Positions 11,506 through 22,918 of a stretch of 64,000 nt of DNA are shown here, one piece after another. This DNA is from Paramacrobiotus metropolitanus. Taxonomy: Eukaryota; Tardigrada; Eutardigrada; Parachela; Macrobiotidae. The DNA lies in NCBI RefSeq assembly GCF_019649055.1, contig NW_026570342.1, forward strand, positions 310,001-374,000, read 5' to 3'. The first letter of the stretch is position 1. Every line of letters begins with the position of its first letter. The notes below the pieces were generated by a model that was not told the origin of the DNA, ran no database searches, and was given only the letters and a program-made list of their open reading frames with translations. A program made the position numbers and the translations under genes.

Positions 11506-14500
11506 TTACGAAGAGAAATTTTTCCGATTGGCACTAATACTGGAGAGCTGACTGTGTAGTTGGTTAGCCGGAATTCTTTCCGCGCTATCACTGGACAAAC
11601 AACGGCGTACGCATTCCCCCAGGCCTACCGGCAATGCTGCCGCGTCATTGACGACCGGTGTATGACCACTGTAAACCAGCATGGCAACACGCACGGCTGA
11701 CATCGGTTCTTCCGAGCGGATTTCCGCTACACTCCCGTCATTGGGATTGCGTAGAAACTCGTTGGAATCACCCGTAATACGGCGCATCAGCTCCATGACA
11801 ATACAACCGCAACTCCAGATATCCGTTGGCGGTCCGGGCAGGCTCGTCCACAAATCCTGGACTGGTGTGGAGGAAAAAGCGCAAACCATTTCCGGCGACA
11901 AGTAGCGCCCGCAATCGCGCAAATGTCCAAAACCTAATGACGCCTTCCTACTGCGGAGAAGGGCACCAAGATAATCTAAATCGGTGATGAGAAGGCTGTC
12001 CCGCTGGCCGTTCGCTCGTTTGATCATAATGTTACTTGGCTTTAAATTCCCGTGCGTTAGACCGTTCTGGTGTAGAAACGCCAGTCCATCGGCAATATCC
12101 TCCGCGTACTGCACAGCAACAGCTGCATCCAGCAACTTTCCGTTCTGCATCATGGCTCGCAGCTTCTTTTCAAGGCTTCCATCTAAAAACAGGTCAACTG
12201 TTCAACCATACGTTCCATACCACAATCCTTACTGTTCTCGGCACATTTTTCGACATAGTAGAGTAGGAAGATGTGTACTCTGCCTTTTATTTAGCTGAAC
12301 GGAAATGATATTAAGAATATTTGTTAACTGATACTCATGCATTACTTTGTTCAATACGTATTGATCACCATTCAAGGAACAGTCTTTGTAATTATGTACT
12401 TACTTAATCATCTTTATTACCGCGATTAAAGTTTACCCAACGCCAAATCCGAATTTGAAAAACGATGGTGATGACCACCGTAAAACGGTATTCCACGGTA
12501 TTACAATAGTTGTTTCACCCTTGTCTCTGCGACTGTGGTCGGAATACAACCGTAAACCGACCCATAGGAAATTTCGGAGGGTAGAACTATCATTAGGGCA
12601 TTAATAGGTATTACCTACCTTAGTGAATTTCGACATCGGTGGCCTATCTGAGTCAGCGACCGTAGTATTAACCGAGCGTGAAACGACCGTTGCTAGCGGA
12701 TAAGGTGGTCACCGCGGCTTTGCGTAGCCGGTAGTTACCTGAGTAATCTTATTGGCGGTACAGACGTAGTTATCGCCTTGTGGCGGTAGACACACCGCTT
12801 TCTTCTCTAGGTCACATTACCGGATCATAGCTAACTATTGCAATATCAGTCAAGCTGCATGGGTTGACGTCTAAATCTAAAACAACCTTTTTTCGAAATA
12901 CATTAACTCAGATTCTGTTACAACTGTAAGGTTGTAACTATTCTCTTTTCAAACTCTGTCTGAAGAAAGCAAGGAATAGCTCAGAATGCTTCAAAAGATC
13001 CGTGCAGCGTGTCCCAGCTGAACTGGTTGCCAAGCGGACTGCGGTGGAGGTAAGAACTATAAGGGTAAAAGGTTATAAGGTTACCTTTTCGGAGTTACTA
13101 ATGGTACCTAAAACACCATATTGTTTACCAAAGTTTCAGAAATACTATAAAATGCAGGAGAATAACATGTACGTTTTGGCAATACTGTGAGTCTGGGAGA
13201 ATGCATATTTATCGTGTTCTTGCAGAATAGGAATAAAAATGCAAAAGTTTTCTAGGTACGGCACGGATCGCAGTCCCTGAGTGTAGACTGCAAGGTTTTG
13301 AGTTGATTTGCATTTTTAGGGGAAACTGGAAACGTCTAATTCTTCGACAGTCCGCGGCCAAATTTGCAACAAGGGAAATTAAGTCAAGTAAGATTCACAT
13401 TAATGATTTTTATGGCTAGGAATATGTAAGTGGGACGGTAATTCTTATTATTTTCAACATCACGTAAAACGCCATAATTTTCTTCGTTAAGTACTAGGAT
13501 GGGTGCAATATTTTTCTCGGGGCTAATAATTGTTGTTGCTGATATTCCAAAGCCTTAGTTGTTTTTTCTAAAACCCGTGTTGTTGCAGATATCCTGAATG
13601 CATCCCAGCAACGCCGAATTGGCGGTACCACCACACATCGCCATCGCGTGGCGGTAGCCAATAGCCACGTTCTCCCATTGCATTTGGTAATGGCTTATCT
13701 GCCCATATTCGCTAAATACACGTAGTACGTCTGTATCCGTAGTATGTACCAATAACCGACTTTTCCATGATTCCACCCAAGCTACCTTAACTTAAAGTTT
13801 CTTTGTTTTTGCACTCTTTTCTACAATGTTGACGGTTCACAGATTACTTAATATACCGTACTGAGACGATGGCGTCTAATAATTACAGGACATGAACTGC
13901 TGGCATTTTGGCAAACAGTAACCAGCAAGAGGGATAGTCATTATACACAAAACAATATACGCGCGCATCGCTGTTACTAAGATCAACACGCATGATACCT
14001 TGCTTTTGTAATATTACTTACATAATTTTAATGAGAAAAACACTTAAGAGCACTTACGTTTCCGCCGTCATTAGGCTAACCTTTGTGCTATCATTTACTG
14101 TACTTAATTTAGTCATTTTACATTCAATGGACACTCTCGTCTCTTCGATATCCAATGTCAATGTTCATAATTATCTGATGCTTACTTTTTATAATCTTTT
14201 TTTTGCAGAAATGCGCCTTGCAAAAACTCGGACGAAGCGTCGTAAACTGACAGTTTCATTTTTATCGGAAAATATTCCACTGATCCGGAACACCGAAGCC
14301 GTTTAAGCGTTCAGTGATTCCTGCTTTTTGTTTGCTATTATTGTTGTTGTTTGCTTATTCCTGCTTTTTGTTTGCTAAATGCTACTCGAAATTTTAAAAT
14401 CATCTCCGTTTTTTTGGCTTACTGTTTTACAACAAATCTAATGTATGGATGCTTACTATAATTTGTATTTTGATCATTAATATTGTTATCACTTTCTTGA

Positions 14501-16732
14501 TGAGCTTAGTAAATTTGAAAGTTCCAGTTCGAATAAAAATACTACCGTGTTACGATGGTTTTCGCCCACAGAAATATAAAATAAGTATACCGTAGTACGG
14601 ACGACTGTATTCCCACCGTAGAACGCGTTCCTGCTTCTCCACCGTATTTCTACAGTAGTTACGTACCACAGTACGCCAACCTACTGTTTAATTGCGACGG
14701 TCTTACTACGGTTCACTTAACCATATTACAAGCTGAGCACGGATGAATATTGGCTTGCGACTATTTTTAGAATTTTGTTGCCGTCAAATCATGCAGTATG
14801 TTGCAACATCGTTAGAAATAAGCTGTTTCCCTAAAGTGAGCACCCGCCCTTGTCAGCCTTATGGCATCCATGGTAACAAGCTTTAAAGTGACCACTGGTC
14901 ATGGGGTTCTGCAGACAGCAAGCAGTAACTGGTCTCAGAACACGCGCGTGATCGAGAGGTTTCTGACGCATTTTGAAGTAGGAAAATTGGATGAGCAGAA
15001 GCTGAAATCACCGGCGCCGAATGAGAGGGGCCGAGCTCCTGGCACAGATAATTAGTATTCATATAACTACGGTATTAACGAAGAATCCCCGAGTGTCGCT
15101 TCAACGAAGCAACCCATGGTGGGATTTTCCTCGGACGACGGTCGCCTCGCAACACTCGTAACACCGTAGGAACATAGTTCAATTGACGATTCTCGCCCGG
15201 ATGGCGCCCTGTGGCGGTTGGGAGCCGTACGCCTAAGCTACGCCGGGAAGTCATCGTAGGCCCATAACAACAAGTGCTCATCCCGATACTTTTTCAACAG
15301 CGCGCGTTCGCAACCTATGTTGTTTGTTAATTGAGCAGATACATGAAAATTTACAGAAAATCATTCTCTACAAACGAGGCGACAAATGTGTGATAAAAAT
15401 ATTTACAGTTTCCTTAAATTTAGCGGCAGTGCTATGGCCACGGTATTACACCACCGTCCATATGGTAGTACAGAAACAGAGCGAATGCGAAGTTTTCCTG
15501 TTGGCGCACTGTAAAATCCCTGTTTGTTAGTGACGTCAAAATGACACACTGCCAGTCTGCAGTCCCGGCGAGAATCACGAATTTTGGCGTTGGGTAACCC
15601 TCAACCGATGCACTGTACCGTAATGACGCAACTGTGCTTATTACATCACGGAACTTACTTACAGCTGCAGTTTGCTTTTCGGACGTCAGTTATTTTTTAC
15701 ATTATGGCTGCGTGCACGAGTGACCTTTTCGGGTCCGCACGAGTACTGGTTGCCTGCACGGGAAGTCGCCATGGGCGCTGGCTGCGTGTACGGATGTTTA
15801 CATTCACGCTTGAATATTTTGAATTTTACTTTCTAAGCTATAATTTTGTAGCCCTTTGTTCCAAGCTTCGTTAATATTTCAGCCGCGGTAGAGAAATATT
15901 ATGTGGTATGCCACAATCGAGGTATAGTAACAATCTAGCAATTTAACAAAAATTGTTGCCTTCGGCTTTCGTGTCAGGCTGTTGTCCCCCTGCCGGTGGC
16001 ACAGGGGAATAGGGTAATGTTTATGGTTTCAAATGCGGCCTCCAGATTATATCGCATCATTTCCGGTTCGAATGTTGCCGTTCCCTGGTCAAGGGCGTTA
16101 AAATTTATACTTCGAAGTATAGCATAGATTGAGAAAGCACAGAACATAGGGCCACCGTATTTAACGCTCCTCTGTAACCGTTCCCTGACCTCCTCCAGTC
16201 CCTCATCTAATTTCATTGGGTGACCAATTAGGCACTTTGTTCCGCCGTCGTATTCCAATTCAAAAATCGGCGTTAAAAAGGCTTTAATTTTTAACAGATT
16301 TAAAAATATAGAATTTATACCGTGGAGTGGACGCATTCAAAACCCGTTACCGAACCCCGTGCACGCAGCATCGATCTATTTTTTAAAATCTACACCGAAC
16401 TTACCCGGATAATATGGGTTCATGAATTCAACAACCCCACGGTGCGGAGATGAAAAAATCGTGATTTTGTGGCATGTCACCAGATGATCACGTCGAAGCG
16501 GCAACAGCTTTTCCAGTCGTTCGCGAAGTTTCCCCGGACTTTTTAGGCTTTCCAACAATTCGTCGTCTACAATTAGAACACCCCTGGCAACCACGGTATT
16601 TTCTCCGTCGTAGTTGCCGAAATCTGTTATCCGCGCAACAAAAACCCCGGCGCCAATATTATCTGGAAGACCTCCGTGCTTGTATTGACATGTACTTCCA
16701 AGCTGAACGATATCGGTGAAATCACAAGCCAT
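11506..16732 (-). CDS. Protein-kinase-like protein, predicted pseudokinase
   Basis: Exon 1 is 16732-16405 (ATG) and exon 2 is 12182-11506, joined across a 4.2 kb intron with matching phase (G|AT, giving ...NPYYPDGSLEKKL). The product is about 334 residues. Exon 1 is the N-lobe: a degenerate glycine loop (IGAGVFVARI), a beta-3 strand reading VVARG where VAxK is expected, and an alpha-C helix (RERLEKLL). Exon 2 is the C-lobe: HGNLKPSN in place of HRDLKxxN, TDLDYLG in place of DFG, SPEMV as the APE site, DIWSCGCIVMELM (subdomain IX) and ERIPANQL (subdomain XI). The catalytic Lys and Asp are both replaced, so phosphotransfer is unlikely; a scaffold or regulatory role is the usual inference. The HGNLK wording recalls receptor guanylyl-cyclase kinase-homology domains, but no cyclase follows. 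Confidence 0.8.
13008..14252 (+). CDS. Tentative two-exon 3' end of an unrecognised gene
   Basis: A 42-base exon 13008-13049 (after tgcag, before gtaaga) and an exon 14211-14252 (after a strong poly-T tract and cag, ending TGA) join in phase 0 to give RVPAELVAKRTAVE followed by KCALQKLGRSVVN. Both splice contexts are good, but the pieces are very short and no family is recognised. It would be nested in the pseudokinase intron on the opposite strand. Confidence 0.25.
14861..15055 (+). CDS. Unrecognised 64-residue open frame
   Basis: Begins with ATG and encodes a polar peptide with a possible helix (VIERFLTHFEVGKLDEQKLK) and a Pro/Arg-rich end. No domain, no splice sites that extend it. It may be chance. 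Confidence 0.2.
   Translation: MASMVTSFKVTTGHGVLQTASSNWSQNTRVIERFLTHFEVGKLDEQKLKSPAPNERGRAPGTDN
15974..16336 (-). CDS. Unrecognised 120-residue open frame inside the pseudokinase intron
   Basis: ATG at 16336 and stop at 15974, same strand as the pseudokinase and just 70 bases after its exon 1. The sequence includes FELEYDGGTKCLIGHPMKLD and a charged helix LEEVRERLQRSVKYGG that loosely resembles the alpha-C region of exon 1 (SPGKLRERLEKL). It could be an unspliced remnant of a duplicated exon or an alternative exon. No known domain is recognised. Confidence 0.35.
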   Translation of the reverse strand: MRPLHGINSIFLNLLKIKAFLTPIFELEYDGGTKCLIGHPMKLDEGLEEVRERLQRSVKYGGPMFCAFSIYAILRSINFNALDQGTATFEPEMMRYNLEAAFETINITLFPCATGRGTTA

Positions 16733-17639
16733 ATTCTATACTATGCTGCATGTGTTACTTGAAATTTGACTGACATTCTGTTGATTTGAGCTCCAAAAAT
16801 ACCTGCTGTAACAGCAAATTCCAGATAGAAGAAAATTGATATGCTCTTTAAATTGGCTTGCAGTAGTTCTGTAGTTCTGAGAAACGTAACTTAGAAGACC
16901 AACAAACCACTACAGTAAAACTGTACTGTGCCGTTGGTCTACGGAAGGTAGTACGCAAGGCTCAGTACGCAAGGCTTCGATACGAGAACTGTAGTACTCT
17001 GTACTGTATACCTTTAGTATGCTTGCTTCCCGCTGCAGTAATATTCAACGGTAATCAAATATTTTGATATGTTTCAACCGCATGCGCTGCAAATCGGCAC
17101 TCTTGACTCTGCACTGTTTGCAGTCTGCATTGCGCTGCAGGCACGCACAAAAATTGCGACTTCTTATCCACATCATACATGAACATTGTACTCGCCGGCT
17201 GGTAGTATAATAGCGCATGTTTGTTTACATTCGATTCGCCGGCCGGTCTTTTTATACGGCCAGCAGGAAAATTAATAAGTACGTACAAGCGGTACACAGA
17301 AAAATGGACGCCGTAGCAGCTACGGCGTAACTGTCTTGATGCCTTAAGGCCTGTAACTTTGAACGAATTATATTCGTACAAGTATATCAAGTGAACAAGG
17401 AACAAAAGTTTCACACCTTTGAACAGAAAACTATGCGAAGGATATTTATCACGTATTCATGCAAGCTTACGATAATCTGAAGTGTAAGCCGTATAATATA
17501 TTTTATTGATCATGGTGCATTTGTTGTACAGGAGTAGAATCAACATATCAAATAGATCACCTAATCTTAAGCAAGCAGGCTGTTTGGATGTCGCTCAATA
17601 CTGTCGTAGCTAACTGTCATAGCATGGCATTCGTCGGTT
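16733..17639. other. Intergenic, probable promoter side of the pseudokinase
   Basis: No supported gene. Short imperfect repeats of 'gtagtac/gtactg' words occur at about 16860-17010. Confidence 0.4.
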
Positions 17640-18590
17640 CATGAGCCGAAATTAAAAACGTTTTCGCCATGCTGTGTATTTTTCTGCCAAGTAAACTTGT
17701 TCAAGCTAAAAAAATATGTGATCCAATAGAAACAAGAGTGGATTCAAGGACGTCTGCATTTTACGCAAAGTCTCCAGCTGACCCATCGGCATCCAGTCCA
17801 CCAAAATATAGTAGAGATCGCTTGGCATCCAACTCACGGCAAATCCCAGAGTAAACAAGCTGGTCAGGATAAACGACCGCGATCCTTGCGTAATGCGTCC
17901 GCCGGCGACTGGCGACTGCCTCGCATGGAGCTGACATCGGCAGTAGGACTGATGCGCTTGCGCGTCTTTCGGCTCCACTGCTTCCACAGCAATAACGGGT
18001 AGCACGCCGGGACAAAGAAGATCGCGAATACGGAAGAGCCAGATACTCTGAAAGGTCGTCCAAGTTTTCTGGGCGGCGCGGTTGAAAAAGCAGCCTCGTT
18101 CCAGATTAAGATAGTACAGTGCGTCAATAATAACTTCCGGTAACTGAAACACGTGCCGTACACCACCGTGCCTAGACAAATCAACCAGGTGACCGTCGCC
18201 GTGTGGAGGTGACGGTAGGACACCGGCCAAAAGAGCGCCCAGAGACGGTTGAGACTGTTCAGAACGTGTGTGTGCAGAATGACTGAAGCCAGGATTTGTA
18301 CACAATATACGAGTACTGTACTGCAGTCGACATTACCCAGCCATCATCGGATGGTGAAGTTCAGAATTTTCAGAGAACCGTCCACCACGCCTACGAAACG
18401 TTGTCGCGCAACAAAACGGGACCGTAGACGTTGGATGACGAGTGGAGATGTTGGTCCATTAACATGCCCCGCACGATGCCGGTGAGAATTTGACGGGCCA
18501 CGGTAATGGCGGTGAACTCTGCTGATGTACCTAGTATCTTTGTGGAATTGGTAGAAAATGCATTTGATACACTAGTGGTGTAGTTCCGAT
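17640..18590 (-). pseudogene. GPCR pseudogene (paralogue of the intact receptor at 54.8-55.8 kb)
   Basis: Base-by-base wording closely matches 54798-55745 through most of the coding region. Pieces of the receptor survive in changing frames: FQLPEVIIDALYYLNLERGC (TM4 end and ECL2), then QGSRSFILTSLFTLGFAVSW (TM6) and LNPLLFLLDHIFF (TM7) followed by an early stop. Between them ICL3 is read out of frame, the N-terminal half is out of frame, and about 40 bases of the C-terminal tail are deleted. Several independent frameshifts make a functional product implausible. Confidence 0.88.
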
Positions 18591-19322
18591 CATCGCGCTA
18601 ACATCGCGCTTATTGCGCGCTGCTTGTACCTTTCCGCGGGAAATTTCAAAAATGGCCTGTCGGCGTGAAAATTGCAGACAGTATGCCGCTGACCCACTGC
18701 CTGCCTGCCCTCTACGATTGCAAGATTTGGTCAAGTCACACTTTTGCTTCTTTACTCGATTGTGATTTTTCGATTTGGCATGGCTCTCTGTTAGTACTTA
18801 GTAGTTTGTAGCCCGTAAATCAAAATAATACTACACGGCGGTCACGCCACACGGTTATAACTTGATGGTCATTTCGGCTGTGTATTTCTTTTGTGAGATG
18901 CGACGGCAAAAAAGGACTTACTTAATTGTGATGAATTTTCCATGACATTGTAAGTGACATTATACTAGTATTCGTCGCGCTACCGGTCTCGCCGTCAGCA
19001 CGTAGAATTGTACGTAATCGTAGCTAAAATTTACTTGCCAGCACGTAAAATCGTTCCGGTGCAGAAAAAAAGCGGTGTTTAATCAACCACATTAGCTAAT
19101 CGCTCAGCCATACTTGTATGGTCCTTGCAGGCTCGTTGTATCGATATTTTTCATTCCAACTGACTGAATTGATCTGAAATCGCATCCGCCATCCGAAAGC
19201 GGCCCACATTCTGCAACGCGCAGCTATTTAACGGCCCACTTGCACTCGTTTCTCAAGGTTTGTCTTCCACGTGTGACGTGACGCATAACTGTAAGGCTCA
19301 GGATTTTCCACTGGCGATTACC
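18591..19322. other. Intergenic, upstream of the F-box gene
   Basis: No coding signal. The 60 bases before the ATG at 19323 include a TATA-like 'gctatttaac' at about 19222. A TTG-initiated extension of the frame to 19260 exists but ATG at 19323 is the more likely start. Confidence 0.4.
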
Positions 19323-22300
19323 ATGAATGGAACATCTCGCTACTTCCGGCAGTGGCGCTCCAGTGGACGCGAGGTGAACTACGGTAATACGGTGCTAGTG
19401 CAGCGTGATCACGGCCAGTGGTGGCTAGGATACGTTCAGGATATTGACGGGGACCATTTCTTCGTTGATTTCGACGCCAGCTCCGTCAGCCCGCGATGGA
19501 TCCACACCAGCCGTCTCTGGCTGCACCACCGTATATACCGCCGGGGTCCACTGCTTCTTGGTTGCCACCTGCAAATGGCGGTACGCGATGTCGATGACGG
19601 ACCGATTTTTTTTCGGCCGGGTACTGTTATCCAAATGGTAGGTACTGCGCTCTACATTATACGCCTGGATCAAAGCCAACACTCTGAGCACAGCATACCG
19701 GCGGATTCCGATTTCTGTATCGTGTTTCAAAATGACTTGGTCAAACAAATACCGTCAAGGAACGGAGAGCCCAGTATTTTTGACCAGCTTCGCAAGGAAG
19801 TCTTCTATCGTAAACATGTCATCGATTTTCCCCAGGCCAATTTATTGCACGACATGGTTAGCATGCCCAAGTTCTTGGCCGAAACCTGCCGGTTGACACT
19901 AGGAAGTGGTGACCAGTGTGGAGCCCATTGTACATTTACTCGGTTTTTTGAGGGCTCTTCCATCGGTTTTCACTGCGCCGGCTGTACCATGCAGCAACTG
20001 GTCAACGTGGAATATGAGTTTAGTTTCGGGTACCGCGTGTTTGGGCGGGCGGGCATCGACACAGTCACTTTCGTATGTGCGGAAGTTCACGGCAACGCCG
20101 CCGGACGCAGCATGTTCTGGGATGAAGATTCTTTGAAGGAAGCTTGCGAGAAATGTCTCGCGGTGCAGCCTACGAGAGAAGTGGATGCTACTATCGGCAG
20201 AAATAACACGCTTGACTTGGGTGAGTTTAACAGAGTTCAAAAAGGAGCATTAATTTACTGCAGTCCAAAACTTACAGAGTACATTCCACATAGCTCCTCG
20301 ACATAACTGATGTTGGTAAAGTACGCTGCGCTAGCTTGAACTACGATTTTGGACAATAAAGTGTTTCGTGGGACCAGTACTTAAGCATAATAACAAAATT
20401 GTAAACAGTAATTCCATCGTAGTTTTTTGCAGCCGGTGTGGAAGAGACAAGCATGAATGAGCTCCCGCATCCGATTCTCGCACGTGTTCTGCTCGATTTG
20501 GATGCCATTACCCAATTGCGAACGGGACGGTAAGCCAGCCGATAAGCTTGTTGATACGAGTACTAATACTTAATCGATATCGGTATTAATATTTATTTGT
20601 AAAAAAATACTTAATAGTTAACGATATATGAGCTTGCTTGACTGAATAACACGGCCGCTCTTGTGCTACCTTTCTGTCTTAAAGTCATTGTTGCCTTTTA
20701 CTAATTAGGTAAAAAAGTAAGAAAGTAAGTAGGCCGCAAAACAGAAAAGTAAAGTATAATCGGACTTGAAACGAGGCTTGAGAAGTAAAAGTAAGCAAAA
20801 GTAAAATAAAATAAAAGTAGCCGGCAGCAGCGAAGTTCTGTTTTACATGGCTTGTGGGCGTTTTCCGTAACGTTTGCAATGCAGGTTTTCTGCAGAAAGC
20901 GTTACAATTTCCGCAGACGCTTTGAACCGCTTGACGGGAGGTTACGGGGGTTGTTTCTTTTACTGGTTTGGTTAGAAGGCAGAATTAAAAACATTACAAA
21001 ACAACATAAACAGCATTAAGACCGTCAGAACAGGAACAGTCGACGATATCGACAGCACATTTCTCCGCTGTATTTCATTGCTAAGACGCTTTAGCAAAAA
21101 CTCATAAGAGCGTCGCTCTCCAGTAGCATCCTTTAACCGTATGCCCAGTTTGCGTAAAAACTTCAAACTTGCTGGGCCGGTGACACCGAAAATCTCAACA
21201 GCTAAAGGAGCAAAGCCAACATGGGCTAGGTATTCGTACTTGCGGCGCTTTTCTTCCTACGTGACTGTCAGGCATATGGCATATAAGGACTGTAGAGTGA
21301 CCGATCAGTGAAAACAGTCGCTTCACTGGCAACACTTCGCTGCCAAATTGCCAATTAACGGTTTTAATACTTTTTTTCAGAAAATTAACTTTACAAGAAA
21401 CCAAATTGTAACCAAATTCATTCATTAAAACAAATTTATGAACACAAATTAAAATTATCTTGTGTGCGCACTGTTTGAGAGCGCAGGTACTGTATTAAAA
21501 ATGGCCAAAATAACAACTAAGTACGGTTTACTATTTATAAAACAGCACTACTTTCAGAGTTTGCGCTCTATGGATGCTCCTTTTGGGGAAATCTGCAGAC
21601 AATCGGCACGTAATTTGGGATACCTCTATGCTTTGCAAGAAATCTAATACTGCAGATTATCCCGCTGCCTGGTTTTGTTACTACTATCAATTTGTAATGT
21701 TGGTCGACCGGACTGTCACCCGGCATACACAGACTCTGCTGTTCCGGGAACCCGAAACACATGGTGATCCCAAGAATCACTCTCGTAGATCATTCGCCGA
21801 CAGAATGTTCATTGCTGCATCGATACTAGAAGCCAAAGGCATCCGCATCCCAAAGATAATCGTCCAGAACGATCAGGATTACTGGTTCGCAGAATACGCC
21901 TTCCTGGACCTCAGTAAAAGTTATGATGACCAATCGCATCATTCACATGATTGCTGTGTGCTGACAGCAGCGTTAGCGATCTGTGAAGAGCTCGTGCTAA
22001 TCAACTACACCGCGTCGGATGCTACCACCATCGGGAGAAAGGTGAGGAAGATGCTTGGGGACTACAATTCTCCGTTCCTGAGAAAAATCAGCATACGGCC
22101 TGACCCGCAACCGATGGTGGTTATTCCCTTCCTGCGCTTCCACACCACGGAAACACCGGCTGAGCAGTGCCGACGCTTCCTCGCCGCGGTCAACGCCAGT
22201 TGCCCGGATGTTAGTCAGCGTGTACATGAGAAGGTGGCTGCGGTACACGCTGGCTGGGTGCAAACGCTCGTCTATCCTCGGGAATGGACCGGGATTCGCT

Positions 22301-22506
22301 CGTTTCTCAAACTGTGAGTGGTGGTACAGCCATGGAAAGCGTGTCGTCGGTTATAACTGTACCTGTTGTTTTTCTGCTTCAGTTTCAGCAGCTTTCACCT
22401 CGATTACATGTTACGAAGCTGGGATGAAAAGGACCTGCGGGAACTCGACATATCCATCCTGAGTCGATTAGCCATGCACATACTGGATGGCTGCTATGCC
22501 AGCTAA
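19323..22506 (+). CDS. F-box protein with N-terminal Tudor/SH3-like region
   Basis: Four exons, 19323-20220, 20433-20529, 21558-22313 and 22383-22506 (stop TAA), chain in phases 1, 2 and 2 to 624 residues. The N-terminal part has a small beta-barrel-like segment (NTVLVQRDHGQWWLGYVQDI ... VDFDASSVSPRWIH), reminiscent of Tudor or SH3-like modules. The F-box is split over exons 2 and 3: LPHPILARVLLDLDAITQLR joined to RVCALWMLLL. The C-terminal region (ETPAEQCRRFLAAVNASCPD, WVQTLVYPREWTGIRSFLKL) has no named domain. F-box proteins normally recruit substrates to SCF ubiquitin ligases through Skp1; that role is inferred. A paralogue with identical intron phases lies at 63.9-62.1 kb. Intron 2 contains a retrotransposon fragment. 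Exon 4 may alternatively start six bases later (22389). Confidence 0.8.
21030..21250 (-). mobile_element. 3'-terminal fragment of the RLE non-LTR retrotransposon
   Basis: The minus-strand frame reads KRRKYEYLAHVGFAPLAVEI, GVTGPASLKFLRKLGIRLK and ATGERRSYEFLLKRLSNEIQ, matching the C-terminal tail of the other copies (for example TGESRSDEFLRQRLSLVIQR at 39.8 kb). Only the tail is present, inserted in intron 2 of the F-box gene on the opposite strand. Confidence 0.75.
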
Positions 22507-22597
22507 AACGGTCCTGTGTTTTCCCAAAGTCGTTGGAGTTTGAACTGGACTTAGCGATTGTTTTCCTTGGGTTCGACTTTTTATTTTGCCTTTTTCG

Positions 22598-22762
22598 CCA
22601 TCGTCGCCATCGTCATCCTCATCGTCAACATCCACACCACCGGCGTGGGGGTCTTCGATCTCCCCCCACAAACCCGCCTGGCTCCTCGCCGACCAGATGG
22701 GATTCTCCAACGACGACGCCGGCATGTACAATATGACGACGATGGCCTACGCCACTGCGTGA
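22598..22762 (+). pseudogene. Truncated copy of the last SLC13 exon
   Basis: The 165 bases match 4549-4708 at roughly nine bases in ten, down to the region of the stop codon. A deletion in the LLNKPAW region shifts the frame. Sequence upstream of 22598 no longer matches, so only the last half exon was copied. It begins about 90 bases after the F-box gene stop. Confidence 0.85.
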
Positions 22763-22840
22763 CACCGCTAGCGGAAGACGCATCTGTTTTACCGACCAGA
22801 CATTGAAGTCCCGTTCACCGGGTTGTCTGCTCCTGATACA

Positions 22841-22918
22841 TGAATGAATGAATGAATGAATGAATGAATGAATGAATGAATGAATGAATGAATGAATGAA
22901 TGAATGAATGAATGAATG
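22841..22918. repeat. (TGAA)n microsatellite, about 19 copies
   Basis: Uninterrupted TGAA tetranucleotide tract. Confidence 0.98.

Larger units (their letters stand above)
12183..15973. other. Large intron of the pseudokinase, with possible small exons on the plus strand
   Basis: Contains the degenerate repeats rich in 'accgta/tacggt' words at about 12430-12830 and 14540-14730, the candidate small exons at 13008-14252 and a short frame at 14861-15055. No transposon-coding sequence was recognised. Confidence 0.5.

Noticed and set aside
15075-15281. Arg-rich minus-strand frame as a small gene
   Set aside because: Composition looks random, with no domain and no supporting splice sites.
22841-22918. 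Array resembling a CRISPR or coding repeat
   Set aside because: It is a plain TGAA microsatellite without spacers.
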